The notes under the pieces were generated by a model, which ran no database searches, was not told the origin of the DNA, and saw only the letters and a program-made list of their open reading frames with translations. A stretch of DNA of 64,000 bases from Qipengyuania sp. ABI-127-1 (lineage in GTDB: Bacteria > Pseudomonadota > Alphaproteobacteria > Sphingomonadales > Sphingomonadaceae), in the NCBI GenBank assembly GCA_022953095.1, contig JALJCR010000001.1:1832501-1896500 (forward strand), written 5' to 3'. Each line of letters begins with the position of its first letter. The stretch's first letter is position 1. The translations under genes were made by a program, and so were the position numbers. This document shows positions 34,133-42,110 of the stretch, in pieces.

Positions 34133-36112
34133 TTAACCGTTCAATTTATTCATGATTTGCGGTACGATGGCGTCCGCCGTGAGACCGAATTTCGCGAACA
34201 GATCGCCAGCCGGGGCGCTGGCGCCGAATCGGTCGATGCCGAAGGTCAACCCATCGGTCCCGACATAGCGTTCCCAACCGAAGGTAGTGCCCGCCTCGAT
34301 CGAAACCTTGAGCGTGCTATCGGGCAAAATATCGCTGCGATACGCATCGTCCTGCTCGTCGAAAAGCTCGGTGCAAACCATCGAGACGACCTGCGCGCCA
34401 ACGCCCTGCTTTTCGAGCTGTTCAGCACATTCGAGCGCCACATGCACTTCGCTGCCGCTTGCGACCAGCGTGACTTTGGGAGCATTGCCGTTCTTCTTCA
34501 GGCGATAGGCGCCCCTTGCGCACAAGCCGGTCTCTTCGGGTGCGTTGCGGACTTGCGGCAGGCCCTGACGGCTAAGCGCGAGAACCGTTGGACGATCGTT
34601 CTGGCGCAGGGCAATCTCCCAACATTCGGCCGTCTCGACAGCGTCGGCCGGCCGCATCACCAGCACATTCGGCATCATCCGCAGCGACTGGACATGCTCG
34701 ACAGGCTGGTGGGTCGGACCGTCCTCACCAAGCCCGATGCTGTCATGCGTCATCACATAGACGACACGCTGCTGCTGCAGAGCCGAAAGACGAATGGCTG
34801 CACGGCAATAGTCGGTAAAGACGAGGAACGTGCCGCCATAGGGAATAACGCCACCGTGCAACGCCATGCCGTTCATCGCGGCGGCCATCCCGAATTCGCG
34901 GATGCCGTAATACACGTACCGGCCCGAATAATCGTCGGCGGTGAAGGCGGTGATGCCGCCCGCCTTGGTATTGTTCGATCCGGTCAGGTCGGCGCTGCCG
35001 CCGATGGTGTCGGGCAATTTGCCATTGATCTGCGCCAAGGTCGTTTCGCTCGCCTTGCGGGTCGCGACCTTCTGCGGCTCGGCCATCAGCGACTGGATAT
35101 AATTGTCGAGATTGAAGCTTGCGGGCAGTTCGCCTGCCATACGGCGTTCGAATTCGGCCTTTTCGGAGCTGTTCGAGAGACGCACGTCCCATTCGGAATG
35201 CATCGTCGCGCTGCGCTCGCCAATGTCGCGCCAATCGGACAGAACCTGTTCCGGCACTTCGAACGGTTTGGCATCCCAACCCAGCACATTGCGCGCAGCG
35301 GAGATTTCATCCTCGCCGAGCGGCGCACCATGAGTGGCACTGGTGCCCTGTTTGTTGGGCGCGCCCTTGCCGATGACCGTCTTACAGGCAACGAGGGACG
35401 GGCGTTCGTCGGCGACAGCTTCGTCGATCGCGCGGCGGATATCGTCAAAATCGTGGCCATCGCAGCTTACGACGTGCCATCCGGTCGCTTCGTACCGGGC
35501 TTTGATGTCCTCGCTGGTGGATAGATCGGTCGTACCGTCGATGGTGATGTTGTTGTCGTCCCACAGCACCACCATGCGGCCGAGCTTCAAATGTCCGGCC
35601 AGGCCGATCGCCTCGTGATTGATGCCTTCCATAAGACAGCCATCGCCCGCGATCACCCAGGTACGGTGATCGACCAGCTCGTCGCCGAACGTCGCATTCA
35701 GGTGACGTTCCGCCATCGCCATCCCGACAGCCATTGCAAGACCCTGCCCAAGCGGCCCCGTGGTGCTTTCCACGCCATCGAGAAGGAAGTTTTCCGGATG
35801 CCCGGCGCAGGGGCTGCCGAGCTGCCGGAAGTTGCGGATGTCTTCCATCGTCGGGCGGGCATACCCCGACAGATGCAACAGGCTGTAGATCAGCATCGAG
35901 CCGTGACCCGCCGACAGCACGAAACGATCGCGGTCGGCCCAGTCGGGCGCCTTGGGATCGTGCTTTAGATACTCGCTCCACAGGACGGTCGCGACATCGG
36001 CCATGCCCATGGGCATGCCGGGATGCCCCGAATTCGCCGCCTGCACCGCATCCATAGAAAGCGCCCTGATGGCATTGGCCATCTGGACCATGCGAGCAGT
36101 GTCGAGACTCAT
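34133..36112 (-). CDS. tkt: Transketolase
   Basis: TPP-dependent two-carbon transfer enzyme of the pentose phosphate pathway. The protein has 659 residues, standard length. Motifs are [18 protein letters not shown] (28-45), the TPP motif [13 protein letters not shown] with downstream [19 protein letters not shown], and the transketolase signature [14 protein letters not shown]. It leads the tkt-gap-pgk-thioesterase operon. About 178 bases separate it from the divergent zapA unit; this gap is rich in alternating CG runs. Confidence 0.97.
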   Translation of the reverse strand: MSLDTARMVQMANAIRALSMDAVQAANSGHPGMPMGMADVATVLWSEYLKHDPKAPDWADRDRFVLSAGHGSMLIYSLLHLSGYARPTMEDIRNFRQLGSPCAGHPENFLLDGVESTTGPLGQGLAMAVGMAMAERHLNATFGDELVDHRTWVIAGDGCLMEGINHEAIGLAGHLKLGRMVVLWDDNNITIDGTTDLSTSEDIKARYEATGWHVVSCDGHDFDDIRRAIDEAVADERPSLVACKTVIGKGAPNKQGTSATHGAPLGEDEISAARNVLGWDAKPFEVPEQVLSDWRDIGERSATMHSEWDVRLSNSSEKAEFERRMAGELPASFNLDNYIQSLMAEPQKVATRKASETTLAQINGKLPDTIGGSADLTGSNNTKAGGITAFTADDYSGRYVYYGIREFGMAAAMNGMALHGGVIPYGGTFLVFTDYCRAAIRLSALQQQRVVYVMTHDSIGLGEDGPTHQPVEHVQSLRMMPNVLVMRPADAVETAECWEIALRQNDRPTVLALSRQGLPQVRNAPEETGLCARGAYRLKKNGNAPKVTLVASGSEVHVALECAEQLEKQGVGAQVVSMVCTELFDEQDDAYRSDILPDSTLKVSIEAGTTFGWERYVGTDGLTFGIDRFGASAPAGDLFAKFGLTADAIVPQIMNKLNG

Positions 36113-36290
36113 AGAATATATTCTCCGGAAAACAGGGCCGATTCGACGCGCGCGAAGCCTTCGCGGAGCGCGCGCGCGAGGTCAACCCGCGCGCGCAGCC
36201 ATTCTCACCGCACATCTGCTCATCCCACTTGTCAACAGAAGGACCCAAGCCTTTGCATGACAGCGGCTATCTTGGTACTCAGTCCCAGCC

Positions 36291-36497
36291 ATGAATTCCG
36301 AACGTATTCAAAATGCTCTTGACCGGATCGATCGTGCATTGGCGCGGATCGAGACTCAGGCAGCGCTTAAGGCGCATTCCCCGGTATCGAGCGGGCCATC
36401 CAATGCCGAACTCGTCGCCCGCCATGAAGCGCTGCGCGAAAGCGTAGCGGCCAGCATCGCGGAACTCGACGGGCTGATCAAAGGGCTCGAGGTATGA
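36291..36497 (+). CDS. Short coiled-coil protein upstream of zapA
   Basis: 68 residues, mostly helical and heptad-like (IQNALDRIDRALARIETQ; AELVARHEALRESVAASIAE), with no membrane segment. Its stop overlaps the zapA start by 4 bases (ATGA), so it is translationally coupled. Similar short helical proteins precede zapA in other alphaproteobacteria. A helper role for the ZapA/FtsZ assembly is plausible from context only. Confidence 0.72.
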   Translation: MNSERIQNALDRIDRALARIETQAALKAHSPVSSGPSNAELVARHEALRESVAASIAELDGLIKGLEV

Positions 36498-36817
36498 GCA
36501 ATGTCACGCTCGCCGTTGGCGGTCGCAACTATACCGTCTCCTGCGAAGACGGGCAGGAAGACCACGTCCAGCGGCTTGCCGGCATCGTCGACGCCAAGCT
36601 CGGATCGATGGGTGCCAATCTTTCCAATCAGGAAGCAAAGAACCTGCTCTTCGCCGCGCTGTTTTTGGCCGACGAACTCGACGAAGCAACGAAAGTGGCT
36701 GTCGATCCGGCGGAACCGGCGATCGACGCGGAAAAACTGGCCGGTCAACTCGAACGCATTGCGATCGCGCTTGAGAACGCAGCCTCCACTCTTGAGAGTG
36801 GAGCGAGCGCATCCTAA
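36494..36817 (+). CDS. zapA: Cell division protein ZapA
   Basis: FtsZ-ring stabiliser; 107 residues. The N-terminal globular part has the ZapA signature VTLAVGGRNYTVSCEDGQED (residues 3-22) followed by LAGIVDAKLGSM, and the C-terminal half is a long helix for coiled-coil tetramerisation. The zapA, 6S RNA, fau order is conserved across many proteobacteria and supports the call. A 357-base gene-free stretch with 6S RNA and a long hairpin follows. Confidence 0.92.
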   Translation: MSNVTLAVGGRNYTVSCEDGQEDHVQRLAGIVDAKLGSMGANLSNQEAKNLLFAALFLADELDEATKVAVDPAEPAIDAEKLAGQLERIAIALENAASTLESGASAS

Positions 36818-36821
36818 ATAG

Positions 36822-36970
36822 GCCGAGGCGGGGCTGCCCGGCACGAGCCGCATGAATATCCCTGAGGCTATAAGCAATCCAAGGGAGCTGTCCCTGCCCT
36901 GGTCCACCGGTTCGGCCGTGGGATTGGGGCATACGGCACCCACCTGACGTTTTAGGCGTCAGAGGATTTC
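36822..36970 (+). ncRNA. ssrS: 6S RNA (SsrS)
   Basis: Regulatory RNA that mimics an open promoter and binds sigma-70 RNA polymerase in stationary phase. It is assigned from the conserved position between zapA and fau and from sequence blocks typical of alphaproteobacterial 6S RNA (GGCGGGGCTGCCCGGCA; CAATCCAAGGGAGCTGTCCC; CGTGGGATTGGGGCATACGG). A CTGACG/CGTCAG hairpin closes the 3' part (36944-36962). Ends are approximate, estimated from these blocks. No terminator T run is visible. Confidence 0.75.
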
Positions 36971-37048
36971 GCCGGAAACGACCCATGGTGGTCCCGCCAC
37001 TTTTCCAGCTTGGTGCGGTCAGGGCATCCGTCCTTATCTTGCTGTGCC

Positions 37049-37115
37049 ATCCCGCTTCCCCTCCCGACCACCCATAAGGAACGGTCCCGTGGGTGGCCGG
37101 GAGGGGGAGCGGGAT
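37049..37115. repeat. Very long hairpin between 6S RNA and fau
   Basis: Inverted repeat with 26-base arms (37049-37074 and 37090-37115), one A:C mismatch and one G:T pair, around a 15-base loop (37075-37089). Arms are C-rich and G-rich (CCCCTCCCG / CGGGAGGGG core). No T run follows on either strand, so it is not a standard terminator. It could be a regulatory leader for fau, part of a 3'-extended 6S transcript, or on the minus strand a structure covering the start of a 32-codon ORF. Confidence 0.8.
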
Positions 37116-37174
37116 AGAGCGACCGTAAGGGAGCGAATAGACGCCAAGGAAGTCTAACCCTAGAGAGCTCTGCC

Positions 37175-37747
37175 GTGACCAAAGACGAACTCCGCAAAGA
37201 ACTCCGCGCTGCGCGCCGCGAGCATGTGGCCGCGCTGCCTGCCAGCATGCGCACACTCGTTTTCATGCGCCCTCCCGCGCCCTTGCTGGAACTGGTTCCT
37301 GACGACGCCATCATCGGACTTTATCGGGCGACAGCCTCCGAGGCGCCCGCAGCGGCCTACGCCCGTTATTTCCTCGAGCACGGCCACGCGATCGCCCTCC
37401 CCCGGTTTGCGGACAAGCGCGCAGCGATGGATTTGGCACGCTTCACCGATCCCTTCGAGGAAAGCGATCTAGAGAGCGGTCCCTTCGGCATTATGCAACC
37501 GAGCGCCGACGCAGAACCGGTAGCGCCGAAGGTCCTCTTCGTCCCGCTGGTCGGGTTTACCGTAGACGGCGCGCGGCTCGGTCAGGGCGGAGGCCATTAC
37601 GATCGCTGGCTCGCCGCAAATCCCGGCACGACCGCCATCGGCCTTGCCTGGGACACGCAACTGGTAGACGAATTACCGATCGAGCCGCACGACGTCCCGC
37701 TGTCGGCCATCGTCACTCCAACCCGCATCTATGGACCCTTCGCATGA
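37175..37747 (+). CDS. fau: 5-formyltetrahydrofolate cyclo-ligase
   Basis: Converts 5-formyl-THF to 5,10-methenyl-THF with ATP; in E. coli the gene (ygfA) follows 6S RNA just as here. The protein has 190 residues. Motifs are TKDELRKELRAARREH at the N-terminus, the substrate-site ALPRFADKRA, and the family signature GARLGQGGGHYDRWLA (about 130-145). The start is GTG at 37175; no ATG in frame fits. It is coupled to the DUF2842 gene by an ATGA overlap. Confidence 0.92.
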   Translation: MTKDELRKELRAARREHVAALPASMRTLVFMRPPAPLLELVPDDAIIGLYRATASEAPAAAYARYFLEHGHAIALPRFADKRAAMDLARFTDPFEESDLESGPFGIMQPSADAEPVAPKVLFVPLVGFTVDGARLGQGGGHYDRWLAANPGTTAIGLAWDTQLVDELPIEPHDVPLSAIVTPTRIYGPFA

Positions 37748-37959
37748 GGAAAGAACCCACCTGGCGCATTCCGGTCGGCCTGCTTGGCCTCCTGCTGGGG
37801 CTTTCGATCTATGCCCTCGTCATTGCTCGTTATGCGCCAGGGGTAATCGGCGATTGGCCGACCCTCGTGCAGACGGTGATCTACATCGTGCTCGGCCTCG
37901 TCTGGCTGCTGCCGCTCCGCCGCTTTCTGATCTGGATGGAAACCGGCCGCTGGGGCTGA
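37744..37959 (+). CDS. DUF2842 small membrane protein
   Basis: 71 residues with two membrane helices (about 10-29 and 40-58) and a conserved C-terminal LPLRRFLIWMETGRWG, the DUF2842 signature found in alphaproteobacteria. The function is unknown. Its start overlaps the fau stop (ATGA), so it is cotranslated with a folate-cycle enzyme. Confidence 0.85.
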   Translation: MRKEPTWRIPVGLLGLLLGLSIYALVIARYAPGVIGDWPTLVQTVIYIVLGLVWLLPLRRFLIWMETGRWG

Positions 37960-38009
37960 TTGCCAAGCGATACCGCCTGCCCTAGCCTTTTCCGTCAAAG
38001 GGAGAGGGC

Positions 38010-39446
38010 ATGACCACACAGGCAGCGGAGGCCGACAAGCCGTCGGTCTGGCTCAAGCTCGCGCATGGATCGGGCGCGGCAGCTTTCGGCATAAAGAACA
38101 ACGGCTTCGACTATTTTCTGCTGTTGTTTTACGGCACTGTGATCGGTCTCGAGCCGGGTCTGGTCGGTCTCGCCATCCTCATCGCCCTGGTGGTCGACGC
38201 CATCAGCGATCCGCTGGTTGGCTATTGGTCGGACAATTTCCGCAGCCGCTGGGGCCGCCGCCATCCCTTCATGTACGCCGCCGCCCTGCCCGTGGCGCTG
38301 AGTTACTTCCTGCTGTGGAATCCGCCCGACTGGGGGCAGAGCGGACTGTTCCTGTACCTGACCCTGCTCGCGGTCCTGATCCGCACGTGCATTACCTTTT
38401 ACGAAACACCGAGTTCGGCGCTAATTCCCGAACTCACGAGCGATTACGAGGAACGCACCAGCCTGCAGGCCTACCGCCTATTCTTCGGCTGGTCGGGCGG
38501 CAACATCATGAGCATCGTTATGTTCGGCGTGCTGCTGACCGGCCCGTTGGGCATGCGCGATCAACAGGCCTATGTCACCTACGGCATTATCGGCTCGCTC
38601 CTGATCTTCGCCGCGATCATGATTTCAGCACTCGGCACGCACAGCCGCATACCGCATTTGCACCGCCCGGTCGAAACCGGCGAGCGCTACAGCATCCGCC
38701 GCATATTCAGAGAGATGGTTGAGACGCTGAGCGAGAAAAGCTTCCTGGCGCTGTTTCTCGCCACGGTGCTGTTCGCCATCGCGACAGGGCTGTCCGCCGC
38801 TCTGGCGTTCCTCATACTCCGCTATTTCTGGGGCTTCAGCGAATTCCAGATCTTCATCTGGACCTGTACGGTGTTCTTTTCGGCACTCCTGGGATTTGTC
38901 ATCGCCCCCCGGGCCACGCGCAGGCTGGGCAAGAAGCAGGCGACAATCGTCCTGGGGCTGCTCGCCTTCACGATCCAGCCTGCCCCTGTTCTGCTTCGGC
39001 TTGCCGGGCTGATGCCCGAAAACGGCGATCCGCGGCTGTTCCCATTGGTATTGAGCATCAATGTCATCGATCTGGCGCTGATCATTGCAGTGCAGGCAGT
39101 CGCCTATTCGATGATCGCCGACCTCGTCGAGTCGAACCAGGTAAAGACCGGGAGGCGTTCCGAAGGCGTCTATTACGCCGCGATGACCTTCACGCGGAAG
39201 ACAACGCAAGGCCTCGGCGTGCTGAGCGCGGGATTGATCCTGTCGCTGATCGCTTTTCCCGAAGGTGCCGATCCGGCGAGCGTCGAGCCCGAGATCCTGT
39301 GGAATCTGGGCGCGTTCTATGCGCCGTCATTGCTGGTGCTGTGGCTGACCGCGCTGTTCTTCGTCTCGCGCTACCGGATCGACAAGGAAGACCATGAGGC
39401 GAATCTGCGCAAGCTGGCGGAAGCGCGGAAATCCGCGACCGGCTGA
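38010..39446 (+). CDS. MFS transporter, glycoside-pentoside-hexuronide (GPH) type
   Basis: 478-residue inner-membrane carrier with about twelve hydrophobic helices. Family marks are KLAHGSGAAAFGIKNNGFDY (about 11-30), IALVVDAISDPLVGYWSDN (about 55-73) with the acidic cation-site residues, RWGRRHPFMY, and FYETPSSALIPELTSDYEER. GPH carriers move sugars or related compounds with Na+ or H+; many uncharacterised members in sphingomonads have no sugar link. The 50 bases before it follow DUF2842, so cotranscription is possible. Confidence 0.86.
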   Translation: MTTQAAEADKPSVWLKLAHGSGAAAFGIKNNGFDYFLLLFYGTVIGLEPGLVGLAILIALVVDAISDPLVGYWSDNFRSRWGRRHPFMYAAALPVALSYFLLWNPPDWGQSGLFLYLTLLAVLIRTCITFYETPSSALIPELTSDYEERTSLQAYRLFFGWSGGNIMSIVMFGVLLTGPLGMRDQQAYVTYGIIGSLLIFAAIMISALGTHSRIPHLHRPVETGERYSIRRIFREMVETLSEKSFLALFLATVLFAIATGLSAALAFLILRYFWGFSEFQIFIWTCTVFFSALLGFVIAPRATRRLGKKQATIVLGLLAFTIQPAPVLLRLAGLMPENGDPRLFPLVLSINVIDLALIIAVQAVAYSMIADLVESNQVKTGRRSEGVYYAAMTFTRKTTQGLGVLSAGLILSLIAFPEGADPASVEPEILWNLGAFYAPSLLVLWLTALFFVSRYRIDKEDHEANLRKLAEARKSATG

Positions 39447-39474
39447 CGGTTTGCGATCGGAAGCAAAACCCAAG

Positions 39475-39551
39475 TGGCGCGAGTGACGGGACTCGAACCC
39501 GCGACCTTCGGCGTGACAGGCCGACACTCTAACCAACTGAGCTACACCCGC
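39475..39551 (-). tRNA. tRNA-Asp (GTC)
   Basis: 77 nucleotides with encoded CCA (complement of 39475-39477). Acceptor GCGGGTG pairs with CACTCGC; anticodon arm TCGGC-CTGTCAC-GCCGA gives anticodon GTC. D-arm AGCTCAGTTGGTTAGAG and T-arm GGTTCGAGTCC are canonical. Confidence 0.97.
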
Positions 39552-39571
39552 GTAGCCACTTGGGAGCCGCG

Positions 39572-39600
39572 CATCTACGGGCGGCTCCGATTTCTGTCAA
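39572..39600 (-). promoter_or_regulatory. Promoter of tRNA-Asp
   Basis: On the minus strand TTGACA (39595-39600, perfect -35), 17-base spacer, TAGATG (39572-39577), 21 bases before the tRNA. An inverted repeat GGAGCCGC / GCGGCTCC (39563-39570 and 39581-39588) brackets the -10 element. Confidence 0.75.
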
Positions 39601-39676
39601 TGGCCTATATCGCGCTTTTTTTGCTCTTTTTGCGAGGAGCGATTTGGCGACCCGTTACAAGCGGTATTCGGGTACG

Positions 39677-39714
39677 AAAAAGGGCACCGGAGCCGCGCTC
39701 CGGTGCCCTTTTTT
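39677..39714. terminator. Bidirectional rho-independent terminator
   Basis: Perfect 11-bp stem (39682-39692 with 39698-39708, GGGCACCGGAG / CTCCGGTGCCC), loop CCGCG, A5 before and T6 after. It ends the minus-strand bkd operon and would stop read-through from the plus strand too. The bases between it and tRNA-Asp hold no gene beyond the tRNA promoter. Confidence 0.92.
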
Positions 39715-39750
39715 CGATCCTTCCGCTCACCCCGGGATTGGGGAGACCTG

Positions 39751-41043
39751 TCAGTCGACGAGGATAAGCGCCGGGGTTTCCAGCAGCTTCCTGAGCGCCT
39801 GTACAAAGCTCGCCGCATCCCAGCCATCGACCACGCGGTGGTCGCAACTGATCGAGATGTTCATCAGCTTGCGCTTCTCGATCCGTTCCACACCGTCGGT
39901 GCCGGTCACGTACATCGGGCGCTCAATGATGCGGTTCGGGCCGATGATGGCGACTTCCGGACGGTTGATGACCGGTGTCGTCGCCACACCGCCGAGCGGA
40001 CCGAGCGAGGTAACGGTGAGCGTACCGCCCTGCATTTCTTCCGACTTGGCCGTGCCGGCACGGGCTGCATCGGCCAGGCGAGAAATCTCGTTCGCAAGCT
40101 GCCACAGGTTTTTGGCCTGCGCATTCTTGATGACCGGGACCATCAGGCCCGCATCGGTCTGCGCGGCCATGCCCAAATGCACTGCTCCATGACGCGTGAC
40201 CACGCCCGCTTCATCGTCATACCGCGCATTGATCATCGGGAAGTCGGGCAGCGTCTTGCAGATCGCGGTGATCAGCAGCGGCAGGATGGTCAGCTTCGGC
40301 TTGTCGCCGCGATTGGCGTTGAGCTGCGCGCGCAGTTCCTCCAGCGCGGTAACATCGCACTCCTCGACATATGAAAAGTGCGGGATGTTGCGCTTAGATG
40401 CGGCCATGTTCTCGGCGATGCGGCGGCGCATGCCGATGACCTTCTTTTCCTCGTCCGCGCGGGTCTTGGCGGCGGCGCCATATCCCGAATTGTAGGACAG
40501 GAACTGGTCGAGATCGCCGTGGCGGATGCGACCGTCTTCGGCGGGCTTGACCTGGGCGAGATCGACGCCGAGATCCTTGGCGCGCTGGCGCACCGCCGGG
40601 GTAGCGAGAACCTTAGCCTGCCGCGTCGGCTCGGGCGCCGGGGTCGGTTCCGGAATGAGTTCGGGCTCGGGATCTGCGGCGAGCGCATCGTCGGCATCGC
40701 TGGCGTCCGAAGTCTCGACCTCGATGCGCTCTTCGACTTCTTCCGCCTTGGGAGCAGGCGCGGGGGCCGGAGCCTCCTCGGCCACGTCGTCGGGTACCTC
40801 GCCCTCGACCTCGATCACAACCAGCATCGAGCCGATCGAGACCATGTCGCCTTCAGCACCCGCAATTTCCAGGATCTTGCCGTCGACCGGGCTTTCCATC
40901 GGCACGGTCGCCTTGTCGGTCATCATGTCGACGAATTCCTCGTCTTCCTTGACCGTGTCGCCGACCTTTTTGTGCCATTGCACGATTTCGGCCTCGGCGA
41001 TGCCTTCGCCGATATCGGGCATGTTGAAGGTGAATTTCGCCAT
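39751..41043 (-). CDS. bkdB: Branched-chain 2-oxoacid dehydrogenase E2 (dihydrolipoyl acyltransferase)
   Basis: Core of the complex that oxidatively decarboxylates 2-oxo acids from Val, Leu and Ile. The 430-residue protein has one N-terminal lipoyl domain (lipoyl lysine in MMTDKATVPME, about residue 43), an Ala/Pro/Glu-rich linker, a peripheral subunit-binding domain (VLATPAVRQRAKDLGVDL, about 143-160) and the catalytic domain with SCDHRVVDGWDAA. The start at 41043 gives the conserved MAKFTFNMPDIGEG; longer in-frame starts run into the E1beta gene. It is last in the E1alpha-E1beta-E2 operon. No E3 (lpd) gene follows. Confidence 0.93.
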   Translation of the reverse strand: MAKFTFNMPDIGEGIAEAEIVQWHKKVGDTVKEDEEFVDMMTDKATVPMESPVDGKILEIAGAEGDMVSIGSMLVVIEVEGEVPDDVAEEAPAPAPAPKAEEVEERIEVETSDASDADDALAADPEPELIPEPTPAPEPTRQAKVLATPAVRQRAKDLGVDLAQVKPAEDGRIRHGDLDQFLSYNSGYGAAAKTRADEEKKVIGMRRRIAENMAASKRNIPHFSYVEECDVTALEELRAQLNANRGDKPKLTILPLLITAICKTLPDFPMINARYDDEAGVVTRHGAVHLGMAAQTDAGLMVPVIKNAQAKNLWQLANEISRLADAARAGTAKSEEMQGGTLTVTSLGPLGGVATTPVINRPEVAIIGPNRIIERPMYVTGTDGVERIEKRKLMNISISCDHRVVDGWDAASFVQALRKLLETPALILVD

Positions 41044-41048
41044 GAGGA

Positions 41049-42110
41049 TCAGTCCTTGAGGATCTTGTCGATGGCCTCGCCGATGCGGATCGGGCCGGGG
41101 AAATAGGCCCATTCGAGGCTATGGGGATAGGGCGTGTCGAAGCCGGTCACACGTTCGACCGGGGCTTCGAGATGGTAGAAGCAACGCTCGGTAACGAGCG
41201 CCGAAAGCTCGGCGCCGAAACCGCTGGTGCGCGTGGCTTCATGAACGATCAGGCAGCGTCCGGTCCGCTCGACCGAAGCTTCGATCGCCTCGATATCGAG
41301 CGGGACCAGCGTGCGCAGATCGAGAATGTCGGCTTCAACACCCTTCTCCCTGCACACCGCTTCGACCACATGAACCATCGTGCCATAGGCGAGGATGGTG
41401 AGCTGTTCGCCCTCGGTAACGTGGCGCGCTTTGCCGAGCGGGATTTTGTAATAACCCTCGGGCACGACGCTCGCGTCGAATTTTTTCCACGGCTGTACGG
41501 GTTTGTCGTAATAGCCGGAAAACGGGCCGTTATAGATCCGCTTGGGCTCGAAGAAAACGACCGGGTCATTGTCCTCAATGCACGAGATCAGCAGACCTTT
41601 GGCGTCATAGGGTGTTGCCGGGATTACCGTCTTGAGGCCGGAGACGTGGGTGAAGATCGCTTCCGGGCTCTGGCTGTGCGTCTGGCCGCCGAAGATGCCT
41701 CCACCGAAAGGCGAGCGCACCGTCATCGGCGCAATGTACTCTCCCGCCGATCGGTAGCGCAGGCGCGCCGCTTCACTGATTAGCTGATCCAAACCGGGGT
41801 AAATATAATCGGCGAACTGGATTTCGGGCACCGGGCGCAAACCATAGGCCCCCATCCCCACGGCCACCGCGATAATGCCGCATTCGTTGATCGGCGTGTC
41901 GAACACGCGCGTCTTGCCGTATTTCTCTTGCAGGCCCGCAGTGCAGCGGAATACGCCGCCGAAATAGCCGACATCCTCGCCCATAACGACGACATCCTCG
42001 TCGCGGCCCATCGAGACGTCGAGCGCATCGTTGATCGCCTCGATCATGTTGAGGCGGCGTTCGGTTGCGCCTTCGGTAGCGGGTGCGTCCTGGGTTGCGG
42101 TCTCGCGCAT
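41049..42110 (-). CDS. bkdA2: 2-oxoisovalerate dehydrogenase E1 beta subunit
   Basis: 353 residues; pairs with E1alpha to form the TPP-dependent decarboxylase. Family marks are LNMIEAINDALDVSMGRDE (about 20-38), VVMGEDVGYFGGVFRCTAGL, FADYIYPGLDQLISEAAR and RSPFGGGIFGGQTHSQSPE (the K+/TPP region). The start overlaps the E1alpha stop by one base, and the E2 start follows after 5 bases, so the three subunits are tightly coupled. The glycine-rich GGGIFGG with QTHSQ favours the branched-chain rather than the pyruvate class. Confidence 0.93.
   Translation of the reverse strand: MRETATQDAPATEGATERRLNMIEAINDALDVSMGRDEDVVVMGEDVGYFGGVFRCTAGLQEKYGKTRVFDTPINECGIIAVAVGMGAYGLRPVPEIQFADYIYPGLDQLISEAARLRYRSAGEYIAPMTVRSPFGGGIFGGQTHSQSPEAIFTHVSGLKTVIPATPYDAKGLLISCIEDNDPVVFFEPKRIYNGPFSGYYDKPVQPWKKFDASVVPEGYYKIPLGKARHVTEGEQLTILAYGTMVHVVEAVCREKGVEADILDLRTLVPLDIEAIEASVERTGRCLIVHEATRTSGFGAELSALVTERCFYHLEAPVERVTGFDTPYPHSLEWAYFPGPIRIGEAIDKILKD

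Noticed and set aside
31817-36112. Calvin-cycle (cbb) cluster suggested by tkt, gap, pgk and nearby aldolase
   Set aside because: No RuBisCO, phosphoribulokinase or CbbR gene is present; ordinary central carbon metabolism explains the set.
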